Source: Knoellia sp. S7-12 (GTDB taxonomy: Bacteria; Actinomycetota; Actinomycetes; Actinomycetales; Dermatophilaceae). From it: a DNA stretch of 64,000 nucleotides. Every line of letters starts with the position of its first letter. The first letter of the stretch is position 1. The DNA is taken from positions 2,604,001-2,668,000 of the forward strand of contig NZ_CP155449.1 of assembly GCF_040518285.1 (NCBI RefSeq). Reading direction: 5' to 3'. The notes under the pieces are model-generated. The model searched no databases. It saw nothing but the letters and a program-made list of their open reading frames with translations, and was not told the DNA's origin. Positions 17,044 through 26,414 of the stretch are shown piece by piece. A program made the translations under genes and the position numbers.

Positions 17044-17949
17044 ATGACTGGGCATGGCTCCTGTCTGGCTGTGGCCGAGGTGTCCGCCGACAAGCAGATG
17101 AAGCTCCGCTATGCGGGTCAATGTCACCTGTGCGCGCGAGAGCTCCCGGCCCGAGCCGAGGCCATCTACGACCGCACGACCAAGACCGTGCGATGCGTTG
17201 ACTGCAGCCCTGAGCCTTTGCCTGAAGCCACGAGTGTCGAAGCCTCAGCCGAACCGATCGTCGTCGTCGAACAGGCCGAAGGCGCCGACGAAGTTCAGCA
17301 GGTTGAGGTTGGGAGCGCTGGCCTTTCGGCCAGGCGGGAGTTTGAGCGACGTCATGCCAATCGCGAACAGCGCATCCGCACGAAGCACCGAAAAGTAGGC
17401 GGACTCATGCTCGCCCTGAGCGATGACCCTCAATCCACCACGGCCTGGGACAAAGGCGCCCTTGGCGAGGAGCGCCTTGCCAACGGCCTCAACAAGCGCT
17501 CCTCCCCCAGCCTCCGCGTTCTTCACGACCGTCGCATCCCCGGAACACGAGCGAACATCGACCACATCGCGGCGACGCCCAGTGGTATCTGGGTCATCGA
17601 CGCAAAGCGCTATGTGGGCAAGCGTCCAACGCTTCGGGTCGAAGGCGGGCTCTTTCGGCCTCGCACGGAGACGTTGATGGTGGGCGGGCGCAAACAGAAC
17701 AGGCTCGTCGACGGAATGCTCAAGCAGCTCGAGGTGGTGCGCGGGGTCATAGGCCAGGCGATCCCGGTGACAGGCGTGCTGTGCTTCATCGAGTCCGACT
17801 GGCCACTCATCGGAGGCGATTTCACCACTCGAGGAGTGAGGGTCACCTGGCCCAAGCGCCTCTACTCCCGCCTCGAGGCGGAGGGGTCGCTGACTTGTGA
17901 CGTCGAGACGCACCACCGCAACCTCGCACAAGCCCTTCCCTCTGCCTGA
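17044..17949 (+). CDS. NERD domain (nuclease-related) protein with N-terminal zinc ribbon-like motif
   Basis: The N-terminal part (LRYAGQCHLCARELPARAEA, then VRCVDC) has two CxxC pairs and resembles a zinc ribbon. After an acidic linker, a NERD domain starts with AWDKGALGEERLANGLNKR near residue 135 (conserved Glu). It continues with ANIDHIAATPSGIWVIDAKR, which carries the Asp and Asp-x-Lys of a PD-(D/E)XK-like fold, and ends with VTGVLCFIESDWPLIGG. NERD proteins are linked to DNA processing and occur near helicases. The start is uncertain: ATG 17044, GTG 17080 and ATG 17098 all fit, and none has a clear ribosome site. It lies 157 bases upstream of the PLD-helicase gene in the same direction. 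Confidence 0.8.
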   Translation: MTGHGSCLAVAEVSADKQMKLRYAGQCHLCARELPARAEAIYDRTTKTVRCVDCSPEPLPEATSVEASAEPIVVVEQAEGADEVQQVEVGSAGLSARREFERRHANREQRIRTKHRKVGGLMLALSDDPQSTTAWDKGALGEERLANGLNKRSSPSLRVLHDRRIPGTRANIDHIAATPSGIWVIDAKRYVGKRPTLRVEGGLFRPRTETLMVGGRKQNRLVDGMLKQLEVVRGVIGQAIPVTGVLCFIESDWPLIGGDFTTRGVRVTWPKRLYSRLEAEGSLTCDVETHHRNLAQALPSA

Positions 17950-18106
17950 AACGTGTCCTCGCATTCTCGCTGACTTCCACGAGGCTGCCGTTCCGATGCT
18001 CCCTCCACATCGCATTGATCGCCGGGTCGACAACGAACCCACACATGCCACGCAGATACCTCGAATAAGCCGGCCCCCATCAGTGAGTCCTGGCAAGCTG
18101 CACCAC

Positions 18107-21100
18107 GTGACCGGGGATCCGAATGACAGCCTGCTGGAAGGGCTCTACGAGAGTCTGATCACCGCAGAGCTCGAAGCTCGGCTCGCGGCTGACGGGCTCC
18201 ACCTTGTGGGGCGAGGTCCTGTCGACGAGGGCGACGAACCCGAGATCCTTGCCCGCCACATTCGAGACGCCGCTCTGCGCGCGCTCCGGGGTGAGCGCAA
18301 CCGAGACGCCCGACTCGCTCTCGTTAACCGCCTTGTCGATCATCTGGGGGCGCCCGATCTGACACTTGCCGCGTCGTCAAGCCAACTTCTCTCAGTGGGA
18401 TTGCCAACGGCTCCGGGTGGCTATCCGCGCAACTTCCGCGATCGCCCCGCCACTCCCCTGTCAGATGCGGCGCTCTTGACCAACGCCCAGGGCGAACCGT
18501 CCGTCGGCCACGAGATCATTGCCGAGCTCGCGAGCGCCGACCGTGTCGACGTAATCATGGCGTTCGTCAAGTGGTACGGCCTGCGCCTTCTGGAGGACCG
18601 CCTTCGCGAGATCAAGAGTCGCGGTATCCCCTTGAGGCTGATCACGACCACCTACATGGGCGCGACCGAACGCGCCGCGCTGGACCGCCTCGTCCGGGAC
18701 TTCGGGGCCGAGGTCAAGATCCAATACGACTCACAGCGCACTCGCCTCCACGCCAAGGCCTGGCTCTTCCGACGAAACACAGGTTTCGACACGGCATACG
18801 TGGGCTCAAGCAACCTGTCTCGGGCAGCGATGCTGGACGGCGTCGAGTGGAACGTCCGCCTGTCGTCGGTCGCAACGCCGACGCTCATCCAGAAGTTCAG
18901 CGCAACGTTCGACAGCTATTGGAATGACCCCACATTCGAGAGCTATGACCCCGACACTGACCGGGATCGGCTCGACGACGCGCTGGCTGAGGCAGGCGGA
19001 AGCAAGACTCATGACCGCGTCACGCTCACTCTGTCTGGCCTGGAAGTCCGGCCGTACGCGTACCAGCAGGAGATGCTCGACCAACTTGAAGTCGAGCGGG
19101 TCGTGCACGGTCGTCACCGCAACCTCGTCGTCGCCGCAACCGGAACAGGCAAGACCGTCATTGCCGGGCTCGACTACCGACGCCTGGCAGCTGCTGCTCC
19201 AATGCGCCCGACCTTGCTGTTCGTCGCCCATCGACGCGAGATTCTGGAACAGTCGCTGCGGACCTATCGCGAAGTACTCGCCGACCCCAACTTCGGCGAG
19301 CTGTACGTCGGCGGCGCGCGACCCGAGCGATGGGAGCACGTCTTCGCCTCCGTGCAATCCCTGACGGCATACGGCATCGACAACATCCCACCTGGCGCTT
19401 TCCGCATTGTCGTGATCGACGAATTCCACCATGCGGAGGCGAAGACGTATAGGCGGATCCTGGAGCGCCTAAATCCTCGCGAGCTCGTGGGCCTAACAGC
19501 GACTCCCGAGCGGGGCGATGGCGTCGACGTCCGACAGTTCTTCGATGGACGTACGGCCGCAGAGTTGCGCTTGTGGGATGCGCTCAAAGCCGACCTCTTG
19601 ACGCCCTTCCACTACTTCGCCATCGCGGATGGGCTGGACATGAGAGGCGTTGATTGGAAGGCCGGGTCGTACGACCCAACGGAACTCTCCAGTCTCGTGA
19701 CCGGCAACGACACCAGAGCTCGGATCGTTCTCAAGGCCCTGCGCGACAAGGTGGCCGACTTGAGCACCATGAAGGCTGTCGCCTTTTGCGTGTCTCAGGA
19801 TCACGCCCGCTACATGGCTCAGGTCTTCAACGAAGCGGGCATCAGCGCTGCAACCGTGCTCGGTGACACACGTGCCAACGACCGCGACGCCGCAATCGCC
19901 AATCTCCGAAGTGGCGCGGTCCAAGCCCTCTTCACAGTCGACGTGTTCAACGAAGGTGTGGACGTCCCTGCCATCAACACGGTGCTCTTCCTCCGCCCGA
20001 CGGAGAGCGCAACCGTCTTCCTCCAGCAACTCGGCCGAGGGTTGCGTCGGGCGCAAGACAAGGCCGTCCTCACTGCCCTGGACTTCGTTGGCCACCACCG
20101 CACAGAGTTCCGATTCGATCAGCGGTTCCGGGCGATGACGGGAAGCAGTCGCACTCAGCTTGAGCGGGACATTGAGCGCGGCTTCCCGTTCCTGCCTGCA
20201 GGCACGCAGATTGTCCTCGATCGACAGAGTCAGGAGCTCGTTCTCCAGAACGTCCGTGCTCAGGTCATCAAGCGCTGGGCCAACATCACTGGTGAGTTGC
20301 GCGCTCACCCCACCGCGAACCTCGGGCAGTTCCTGCACGACTCCGGCGTCGAACTTTCGGACGTCGTACGCGGCGACCGTTCCTGGTCGCGTCTCCGGCG
20401 GGAAGCGGGTCTCGATATGGCCGCGCCTGGCACCCGCGAGGAAGCAATCCTAAAGCGGGTGCGCGCGTTGGTCCACGTGGACGATCCCGATCGTGCCGTG
20501 GCCTATCTGCAGTGGTTGAGCGACGACGCCCCCTCATACGAATCGGCAAACCCGGCGCTCCAAGCGTTTGGTCGCATGCTGTTCTTCTCCCTGTGGCCCG
20601 ACGGTGGCGGATTCGATTCGTATGCCGCTGGCCTGAGTGCGCTCCGAAGCGAGTCAGCCGCACGGAGCGATCTGAGAGCGGTCATCCAACTTGGGCTAGA
20701 TACAGCAGAACGAGTCAGCGCGCCGCTCGGCGACGACCTGGCACTTCGCCCGTTACGAGTACATGGGCGGTACACACGCGAGGAAATCGTCGCGGCGCTG
20801 GACTACGTCTCGATCAACGGTCGTAAGGCCAACAGCTTCCGCGAGGGTGTCCTGTTCTCCCCAGCAGCAAACGCGGACGCCTTCCTGGTGACTCTCAACA
20901 AATCAGAGGCTGAGTACTCTCCGACCACGATGTACCAGGACTACGCGATCAGCCAGGAGCTCTTCCACTGGGAGTCGCAGTCAGTCACGGCCGTTGCATC
21001 ACCAACTGGGCAGCGGTATCTCAACCACCGCGCACGAGGAAGCCACATCCTGCTCTTTGCTCGCCAGCAGAAGGTCACGGAATTCGGTACCGGCGCTCCT

Positions 21101-21223
21101 TACCTGTTCCTCGGCGAGGCCGACTACGTCGAGCACCGCGGCGAGCGCCCTATCGCCATCACATGGCGCCTACGAACCCCAATGCCCACCGTCGATTTCA
21201 CAGCAGCGAAGGTAGTCGCATGA
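18107..21223 (+). CDS. PLD nuclease / DEAD helicase / DUF3427 protein
   Basis: The 1038-residue protein joins three parts. An N-terminal PLD-like domain (about residues 110-300) has one HxK motif (RLHAKAWLF near residue 212) followed by GSSNLSRAAM. A superfamily 2 helicase (about residues 310-700) has Walker A AATGTGKT near residue 343, the DEAH-box variant VIDEFHHAE near residue 437, motif III-like VGLTATPERGD and motif VI-like QQLGRGLRRAQDK. A C-terminal DUF3427 domain (about residue 880 on) has REEIVAALDYV, FREGVLFSP and ISQELFHWES. This is a DNA-acting remodeller or nuclease and similar fusions occur in defence islands, but no role is proven. GTG 18107 is preferred; the frame is open further upstream. 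Confidence 0.85.
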   Translation: MTGDPNDSLLEGLYESLITAELEARLAADGLHLVGRGPVDEGDEPEILARHIRDAALRALRGERNRDARLALVNRLVDHLGAPDLTLAASSSQLLSVGLPTAPGGYPRNFRDRPATPLSDAALLTNAQGEPSVGHEIIAELASADRVDVIMAFVKWYGLRLLEDRLREIKSRGIPLRLITTTYMGATERAALDRLVRDFGAEVKIQYDSQRTRLHAKAWLFRRNTGFDTAYVGSSNLSRAAMLDGVEWNVRLSSVATPTLIQKFSATFDSYWNDPTFESYDPDTDRDRLDDALAEAGGSKTHDRVTLTLSGLEVRPYAYQQEMLDQLEVERVVHGRHRNLVVAATGTGKTVIAGLDYRRLAAAAPMRPTLLFVAHRREILEQSLRTYREVLADPNFGELYVGGARPERWEHVFASVQSLTAYGIDNIPPGAFRIVVIDEFHHAEAKTYRRILERLNPRELVGLTATPERGDGVDVRQFFDGRTAAELRLWDALKADLLTPFHYFAIADGLDMRGVDWKAGSYDPTELSSLVTGNDTRARIVLKALRDKVADLSTMKAVAFCVSQDHARYMAQVFNEAGISAATVLGDTRANDRDAAIANLRSGAVQALFTVDVFNEGVDVPAINTVLFLRPTESATVFLQQLGRGLRRAQDKAVLTALDFVGHHRTEFRFDQRFRAMTGSSRTQLERDIERGFPFLPAGTQIVLDRQSQELVLQNVRAQVIKRWANITGELRAHPTANLGQFLHDSGVELSDVVRGDRSWSRLRREAGLDMAAPGTREEAILKRVRALVHVDDPDRAVAYLQWLSDDAPSYESANPALQAFGRMLFFSLWPDGGGFDSYAAGLSALRSESAARSDLRAVIQLGLDTAERVSAPLGDDLALRPLRVHGRYTREEIVAALDYVSINGRKANSFREGVLFSPAANADAFLVTLNKSEAEYSPTTMYQDYAISQELFHWESQSVTAVASPTGQRYLNHRARGSHILLFARQQKVTEFGTGAPYLFLGEADYVEHRGERPIAITWRLRTPMPTVDFTAAKVVA

Positions 21224-21422
21224 GGTGGCCACGCCCTACCCACTCGCAGAAGAACATGAGCGGCAACCGTTCGGGGACAAGGGGTCGGTGCCATTTCCGG
21301 CCACATCTGGCTGGGGTGGTCGCCACTAGCCCGACAATTGATCAGAACCAGATGCGCGACACATGTCGGCCAACTGATGCGTCCTGGTCGGTTAGTCGCG
21401 TCACTTCGGCTCCCTTCTGTTG

Positions 21423-22634
21423 TCAACCGGCCGGTTCTAGGTGCTTAGTGGGCTCGGTCTTTCGCAGCGCGGCTGTCGCGCGTAGCGTCCTTGGTGCGGG
21501 TCCGGGAAGTGGCTGATCCGAAGTGCCGGTGTGCGGGTGCGAGCCGGTCGCGCTGGATGTATGAGACGCCCCGCGTTGCCCTCCCGGGCCCGCCTCTTTG
21601 CCCGTGGCTTGGGCGGGTGAGGCATCGGCGACCAGCTGTCGATAGATGACGTCGGAGATCCTTCGCTTGAGGCAGCGCAGTGCCTCGAGGGGTTTCTTGC
21701 CCTCGGCGCGCTTGCGCCGGTAGTAGGTCCGCCCGTCGGTGTCGAGCCGGAGCTGGGTGATCGCGGCGATGTGGATCATGTGGTTGACCCGGCGGTTACC
21801 CGCTCGGGAGAGACGGTGCCGGTTGTTCTCCCCGGAGGAGGCGTCCAGCGGTGCGGTGCCGGTCCAGGACGCGAACCGGTTGCGGTCAGCGAACCGGGCG
21901 ATGTCGCCGACGTCAGCCAGGACACGGGCGGCGACCACAGGTCCGATGCCGGGGATGTCCGTCAGGTGTGAGCCGCGGGCCTGGATGATCGCCTTCAGCT
22001 CGGCGGTGGCCTTCTTCATCTTGGCCTCGACCGCGACCAGTTCGGCGAGCTCCTCTGCTGCTATCCGGCGGCGGGTCTTGCCGGCGACGTCACGCGGGCG
22101 AACTGAGGCGAGCATGCGCTTGGCCTGACCGGTGGTGATGTCCTTCTTCGCCTGCCCGGGAAGCAATTCCGCGAGCAGGGCTTGGAGCCGATCGACGCTC
22201 TGGACCCGTCGCCGGGTCAACGCCTCACGGCGGTCCACGAGCAACCTGAGCGCCTCCAGCTCACCGTCGACCTGCAGCACCCGAAGGCCCGAAGTGCGCA
22301 CCGCGACCATCGCGATCGAGTGTGCGTCGTGGGCATCGGTCTTGCGGTTGTGGCCGGTGTCGAAGAGCCGGACCCGGGCGGCGAGCTTGGCCGGGACGTC
22401 CACGACATGCTCCCCTGATTCCAGGAGCCGCTGCGCCAGGGGGCGTCCGACACCGTTGGCGCCCTCGACCGCCCACACCCGGTCCGGCCACGCCTTGGCG
22501 TAGGTTCGCATCGCGGTGTAGCCGGCCCGGTCGGTGGTGAACCGGCCCGAACCGAGACGCCGTTCATGATCGTTAACGACCTCGATCGTCGCCGACAGCT
22601 TGTGGGGATCGACCCCGATGACAACACGTTCCAT
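21423..22634 (-). CDS. IS110 family transposase (DEDD recombinase)
   Basis: The 403-residue protein has the DEDD-type N-terminal domain: IGVDPHKLSATIEVV, EGANGVGRPLAQRL and NRKTDAHDAHSIAMVAV. The C-terminal transposase_20 domain shows LTDIPGIGPVVAARVLADVG, FASWTGTAPLDASSGEN and RAGNRRVNHMIHIAAI, including the catalytic Ser region. The order and length match the IS110 group. The frame is intact. The C-terminal 60 residues are Gly/Ser/Pro/Ala-rich and poorly conserved-looking. These enzymes insert the element with the help of a bridge RNA encoded in the non-coding end. Confidence 0.93.
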   Translation of the reverse strand: MERVVIGVDPHKLSATIEVVNDHERRLGSGRFTTDRAGYTAMRTYAKAWPDRVWAVEGANGVGRPLAQRLLESGEHVVDVPAKLAARVRLFDTGHNRKTDAHDAHSIAMVAVRTSGLRVLQVDGELEALRLLVDRREALTRRRVQSVDRLQALLAELLPGQAKKDITTGQAKRMLASVRPRDVAGKTRRRIAAEELAELVAVEAKMKKATAELKAIIQARGSHLTDIPGIGPVVAARVLADVGDIARFADRNRFASWTGTAPLDASSGENNRHRLSRAGNRRVNHMIHIAAITQLRLDTDGRTYYRRKRAEGKKPLEALRCLKRRISDVIYRQLVADASPAQATGKEAGPGGQRGASHTSSATGSHPHTGTSDQPLPGPAPRTLRATAALRKTEPTKHLEPAG

Positions 22635-22870
22635 GTGCCGCTCCTACCTTGCTCGTACCCGATGTGGACGGCGAGGTGGGCAGTGCTACTACGAGCAGGG
22701 CAGTCCCTTCTTGAGCCACGCCTCGTCACGGCGCCCGGCGGGCAGCAGTCCGATAGTGAGCCACACCGACAAAGCGGTGGGCAGCCCAATAGAGAGCGTC
22801 CCGCCGAGCACCTGGACCGAGTCTGGCCAGACGCCGGCCCTACCAGCAATCGTCTAGTAGCCCAGATAGA
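22635..22870 (-). ncRNA. Predicted IS110 bridge RNA region
   Basis: IS110 elements carry a structured guide RNA in the non-coding stretch 5' of the transposase. Here about 235 non-coding bases precede the ATG. On the minus strand the stretch contains several small stems, such as CACCG paired with CGGTG. Placement is by position and family knowledge, not by a confirmed fold. Confidence 0.45.
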
Positions 22871-22948
22871 TGCGGGCAGCCGCCCGGCGAGAACTAGGCG
22901 ACCTCAAAACCGGGTGCGGGACGGAGCGCCAGCCGCTACAACGGGACC

Positions 22949-23881
22949 ATGACCGAGCTCTGGACCGACCCCCAGTGGCTTGCCGGTGCCCACGCGTGGG
23001 TCGACGAGCAGACCGACGCGCTCGGGCTGGAGCGCACCGGCGACGCAGAGCAGCCGCACATCACGGTCTGGTCGACCGTGCTCAAGGTCCCGACGACCGC
23101 CGGATCGGTGTGGTTCAAGGCCAACCATGGCCGTCTACAGCACGAGGCGGCACTGGTCACGCTGCTCGCCGAGCGCGTCCCGGACCGGGTCGAGCCACTT
23201 CTGGCCGCAGACCTCGACCGCGGCTGGATGTTGATGCGTGATGCGGGGACGCGGATGCGTGAGCTGGTGGTCGTCGAGGCGAGCCTGGTGCGTTGGCACC
23301 CCGTCTTGGACTCGGTGGCGCGGATCAGCGTCGCGATGGAGGACGACGTCGACGCCCTCCTCGCGATCGGCGTCCCCGACGTGCGGCTGGCCATCCTCCC
23401 GGCGAGCTACGCCGCGCTCTTGGAGGAGATCGACGTCGCGCCTCGCTTCCGGGCCGCGACCGGCTGGGTGGCCGAGCTGTGTGAGCAGCTCGCGGTCTAC
23501 GGCATCAGGGAGTCCCTGCAGCACGACGACCTTCACGACGGGCAGGTCTTCGTGCGCGATGGTCGCCACTGGGTCGTCGACTGGGGGGACGCCTGCGTCT
23601 CCCACCCGTTCTTCGCACTCGCCGTCGCACTGGAGGGTCAGATCGCCTGGGGCCTGGACGACGTCGAGAACTCCGTCGACACCGGACCGTTCCGCGACAC
23701 GTTCCTCGCGCCCTACGCGGCCGCCTACCCGAACCTGTCGCACGCCGACCTGGTGGAGGCCGCGCGCCTCGCGACCCGGCTTGGCTGGGCGGCCAGAGCT
23801 GTCAACGGGCATCTCTCCGTCGACCAGGCGAGCACCCGGCGGCGGCTGGAGATGTTCGTCGACGGCCGGGTGGAGGACTGA
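22949..23881 (+). CDS. Phosphotransferase (APH-fold) family protein
   Basis: The 310-residue protein has the aminoglycoside phosphotransferase fold: the nucleotide lobe with WFKANHGRLQHEAALVTLLA (Lys and Glu as expected), a Brenner-like catalytic loop LQHDDLHDGQVFV near residue 195 and the metal site VVDWGDACVSHPFFALAVAL. The catalytic loop carries Gln where many members have Asn. Substrate is unknown and need not be an antibiotic. The ATG has TACAAC exactly six bases upstream, so the mRNA is probably leaderless. Confidence 0.85.
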   Translation: MTELWTDPQWLAGAHAWVDEQTDALGLERTGDAEQPHITVWSTVLKVPTTAGSVWFKANHGRLQHEAALVTLLAERVPDRVEPLLAADLDRGWMLMRDAGTRMRELVVVEASLVRWHPVLDSVARISVAMEDDVDALLAIGVPDVRLAILPASYAALLEEIDVAPRFRAATGWVAELCEQLAVYGIRESLQHDDLHDGQVFVRDGRHWVVDWGDACVSHPFFALAVALEGQIAWGLDDVENSVDTGPFRDTFLAPYAAAYPNLSHADLVEAARLATRLGWAARAVNGHLSVDQASTRRRLEMFVDGRVED

Positions 23882-24015
23882 GCCCAGAACAAATCACCGT
23901 CGGTGGATCAGAGAAGAGCGACGCTGAAGAAAGATGCTCGCGTGGGACCTGCGTCTCTCCGCCGCCAGTCGGCCCTCGCCTCGCCCGCCGGTTTCCTCAC
24001 GACCTGGACGGCGTG

Positions 24016-24321
24016 TCAACCGTCGTTGTGCAGCTCACGCTCGGTATCTGATGTGGCCTTTTGGGGCTCGGAGTCCGCCAGCCATTGGCGGTACTTCGGC
24101 CGCAAGCATGACCCGCAGGGTCGGTATCCGGCAGCGATGGCGTGTTCCTCATCGGCGAAGAACACCCGGTGCTGGACGTACTGGCCCTTGGCGATCGAGC
24201 GCAAGGCTGACGGGCAATCGAGGCGTCCATAGATCTTGCTGCGTCGGTATCCGCCCAACGTGCCGGGGGTGGGTGAATGGTAGGGCCGTCTGTCCTTATC
24301 CAGCAACGTGTAGGTCTTCAC
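24016..24321 (-). CDS. Stand-alone Ada-type zinc-binding domain protein
   Basis: The 101-residue protein carries the four-cysteine Ada zinc site: GRLDCPSA, then YVQHRVFFADEEHAIAAGYR followed by PCGSCLR. In Ada the first Cys accepts methyl groups from phosphotriesters and the change turns on DNA binding. Here no AraC HTH and no methyltransferase domain are attached. The GTG start (KTYTLLDKDRRPYHS follows) is chosen because the longer upstream frame overlaps the divergent membrane protein gene region and lacks conserved sequence. Free-standing copies are common in bacteria and are annotated simply as metal-binding proteins. Confidence 0.75.
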   Translation of the reverse strand: MKTYTLLDKDRRPYHSPTPGTLGGYRRSKIYGRLDCPSALRSIAKGQYVQHRVFFADEEHAIAAGYRPCGSCLRPKYRQWLADSEPQKATSDTERELHNDG

Positions 24322-24474
24322 GACACCAGTGTGCGCCGCGGAACGCGGTGCGTCTCTGCGCCGCCAGACGACCTTCCTGACGGCGGCACGGACGACCGTG
24401 GACGAGGTGGTTGGTGTTGCCGCCCCGGACGCTGAGTCGGTGCGGCCAGTCAGTCCGAGGAGCATGCTGGTGAC

Positions 24475-25116
24475 GTGAGGCCTAGGAAGGGGACAGGCGG
24501 CAGACACCGTGACGCACTTGTGGCCGCTGCGGGTGCCATGTGGTCAGCGGTCTTGCTGCCTCCCGCGGTCGTTGCCTGGGATGGTGGCAACGCCCCGGCG
24601 TGGGCGCAGCGTCTTGCGGATGGGCGACCGTATTCGTGGATGCGTCCCATCGGCAATGATCTGGGCGTGCCCGGCGACTATGTGTTGTTCGGTGTTTTGG
24701 TCGCCCCCGCATTTCTCTTGATCGGTGTGTCACTGCTACCAAGGGCACGGATTGCAGGGCGGTGGACTGCCGTGCTGGCCTGGCTCACACTGCTGGGCGC
24801 CCCGATCGTCACACTTAGCTATGTGGCGTCCTCGTTGCCGTCACCGTGGCACGCGATGTGGGGTTTGGAAGCCCTCCTGCTGGTCGCGATGGGCATCTGT
24901 GGCGTTGTCGCCGGCGTGGCCGCGTACGTGACCCATCGACTTCCACTGTGGTGGTCATCTCTGCTCGCAGCAACGATCGGCGTCCTGACGATCAGCACTG
25001 TGCTCTTTACCTACTTTCCCCACGGCAGCCTGATCGGGTTCGGGGTCGAGGTGGCGATTCTCGCGTTTTTCGAACCGACCGTCCGCCGTGAGAGTACTAG
25101 CGGGGGCACTCCCTGA
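24475..25116 (+). CDS. Polytopic membrane protein, DUF998-like
   Basis: The 213-residue protein has about six hydrophobic segments (AMWSAVLLPPAVVAWDGG, VLFGVLVAPAFLLIGVSLL, WTAVLAWLTLLGAPIVTLSY, LEALLLVAMGICGVVAGVAA, LWWSSLLAATIGVLTISTVL). It resembles DUF998-type integral membrane proteins in helix order, but the match is weak and no function can be given. The GTG start is supported by CATGCT six bases upstream (24463-24468). It is divergent from the Ada-like gene. Confidence 0.65.
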   Translation: MRPRKGTGGRHRDALVAAAGAMWSAVLLPPAVVAWDGGNAPAWAQRLADGRPYSWMRPIGNDLGVPGDYVLFGVLVAPAFLLIGVSLLPRARIAGRWTAVLAWLTLLGAPIVTLSYVASSLPSPWHAMWGLEALLLVAMGICGVVAGVAAYVTHRLPLWWSSLLAATIGVLTISTVLFTYFPHGSLIGFGVEVAILAFFEPTVRRESTSGGTP

Positions 25117-25574
25117 ACTGACCCCCATCGCTCCTTCGCGAGCGCCTACTGCACCACCCGCTGCTCGGGAGACAACCGAACTCGACCCGCGGCGCATCGC
25201 CGCAGCGCTCGCGTCCGGAAGAGTGATTGGGGCCGGCTACCCGTTCAGCGCGACCCCGGTCAGTGCCACGAGCGGTCGCCCCCCGGGAGTCGATCGTCGG
25301 TGTTCGAGGAGCCCGCCATTTTCGCCGCGCGAGCTCATGAAGTTACTCCGATGTGCACAATGAATTAAGCGCCTTGTTCGAGCGTGCAGACATCCTGGGC
25401 GAGCCGAACGCCTTTCGCGTTTGCCTCGGCATTCGAGAAACACTGCGACCGCTCGGGTACGGGGTGGACTGCTACCGCTCTGCCATCGATGCACTGCGAC
25501 CGCTCGCTCAATGCCGACTAAGCCGCGCTGAAGGATGGCGCGTCTTCGGACACCGAGGGCTGGTCGAGTGCGTC
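25117..25574. other. Intergenic stretch without a clear gene
   Basis: No frame here has convincing protein-like composition. A 15-base direct repeat (CACTGCGACCGCTCG) occurs at about 25442 and again at about 25493. A short plus-strand frame at 25353-25637 is possible but poorly supported. Confidence 0.4.
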
Positions 25575-26090
25575 TTACCGCCGCGTACGCCCACGCGACC
25601 GCCGAGCTCCGGTTGGCCCAGAACCGCGCGGAGATGACGCTGATATGGCACGTGCGATTACAGATAGAGGCTCCAGATGCTCGCGATCGTAGTGAGCCCC
25701 AGCCCAGAAAGGGCCACCAGTCCGCCCGTCTTGAATGTTGCGAGCGTGTCCGCCGAGCGCATTGCGCTTGCTCCAGTAGGCGACCGGCAGGCGCATGTCG
25801 TTCCACGTGGGCGATGGGTCCTGAATGCCTACGGCAAGCAGTGCCTTCTCCAGTTCAGCCTCTCTGGCCGACCTCGTCGCAGCCTGCGCGGCAAGGTCGG
25901 CAGTTTCTCCTGCCTTGGCTTTCTCGTAGATGTCCACGAGATCGGGCTCATCGTCCGAGCCGATTAAAACAGCGATGTCATCGAAACGCCGCTTCTGTCC
26001 GACCGTCTGCAAGTACGCCGTCACGACGCCAGCGATCGTGACCAGCGCCCCCAAAACGTAGAGGACGGTTACCACTTCGCGATTGTCCAT
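25575..26090 (-). CDS. Small membrane-linked protein, probably frameshifted near its 3' end
   Basis: From ATG 26090 the frame gives a short N-terminus, a membrane helix (VVTVLYVLGALVTIAGVVTA), a basic patch and an acidic/Ala-rich helical region (DIYEKAKAGETADLAAQAAT). It then changes character near residue 110 into Arg/Gly-rich sequence and runs to 25575. In another minus-strand frame, the same DNA reads MRSADTLATFKTGG and then LVALSGLGLTTIASIWSLYL, a clean second membrane helix ending at TAA 25658-25660. Joining the two would give a symmetric two-helix membrane protein, so a one-base shift near 25770 is likely. No family is recognised. Confidence 0.55.
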   Translation of the reverse strand: MDNREVVTVLYVLGALVTIAGVVTAYLQTVGQKRRFDDIAVLIGSDDEPDLVDIYEKAKAGETADLAAQAATRSAREAELEKALLAVGIQDPSPTWNDMRLPVAYWSKRNALGGHARNIQDGRTGGPFWAGAHYDREHLEPLSVIARAISASSPRGSGPTGARRSRGRTRR

Positions 26091-26414
26091 GCCGTCAGTG
26101 TTGCCTCTGCGAGTCCCCAAGTAGCGGAGCTGCGATGAGTGTTGGGTCCAGGTCAGATATTCCGCAGCCAGCTGCGCGCACCCAGACTGACGGCACCGCC
26201 GACGTGCGTCACTGCGCCGCGAAGGGACCAGGCCCGTACTCCCGGCACCTGGCCCCCAGAGTGAACCCGCAGGCTTGGAATCCACCTGCGCGATGGGGGC
26301 TCAAGCGCGCGGTCGAGAACGGTTGCCGGATCGACGAGTTGCCGCGATCCGTTAGGTCACGTGTCGCACGTCAACTGGGGACAGGTGTCGCGCATCAGCC
26401 GACGGAGGGCACCG
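26091..26414. other. Intergenic stretch without a supported gene
   Basis: About 320 bases lie between two minus-strand genes. Open frames on both strands have biased, shadow-like composition. No tRNA, terminator or repeat was seen. Confidence 0.4.

Larger units (their letters stand above)
21400..22870 (-). mobile_element. IS110-type insertion sequence (ends approximate)
   Basis: The transposase with about 235 bases of upstream non-coding sequence fits the IS110 layout, which has no long inverted repeats. I could not see the exact ends or a duplicated core. The lengths used here rest on the open frame and typical element size. Confidence 0.6.

Noticed and set aside
25088..25363. 91-residue plus-strand ORF after the membrane protein gene
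   Set aside because: It overlaps the end of the preceding gene, has biased composition and no start signal.
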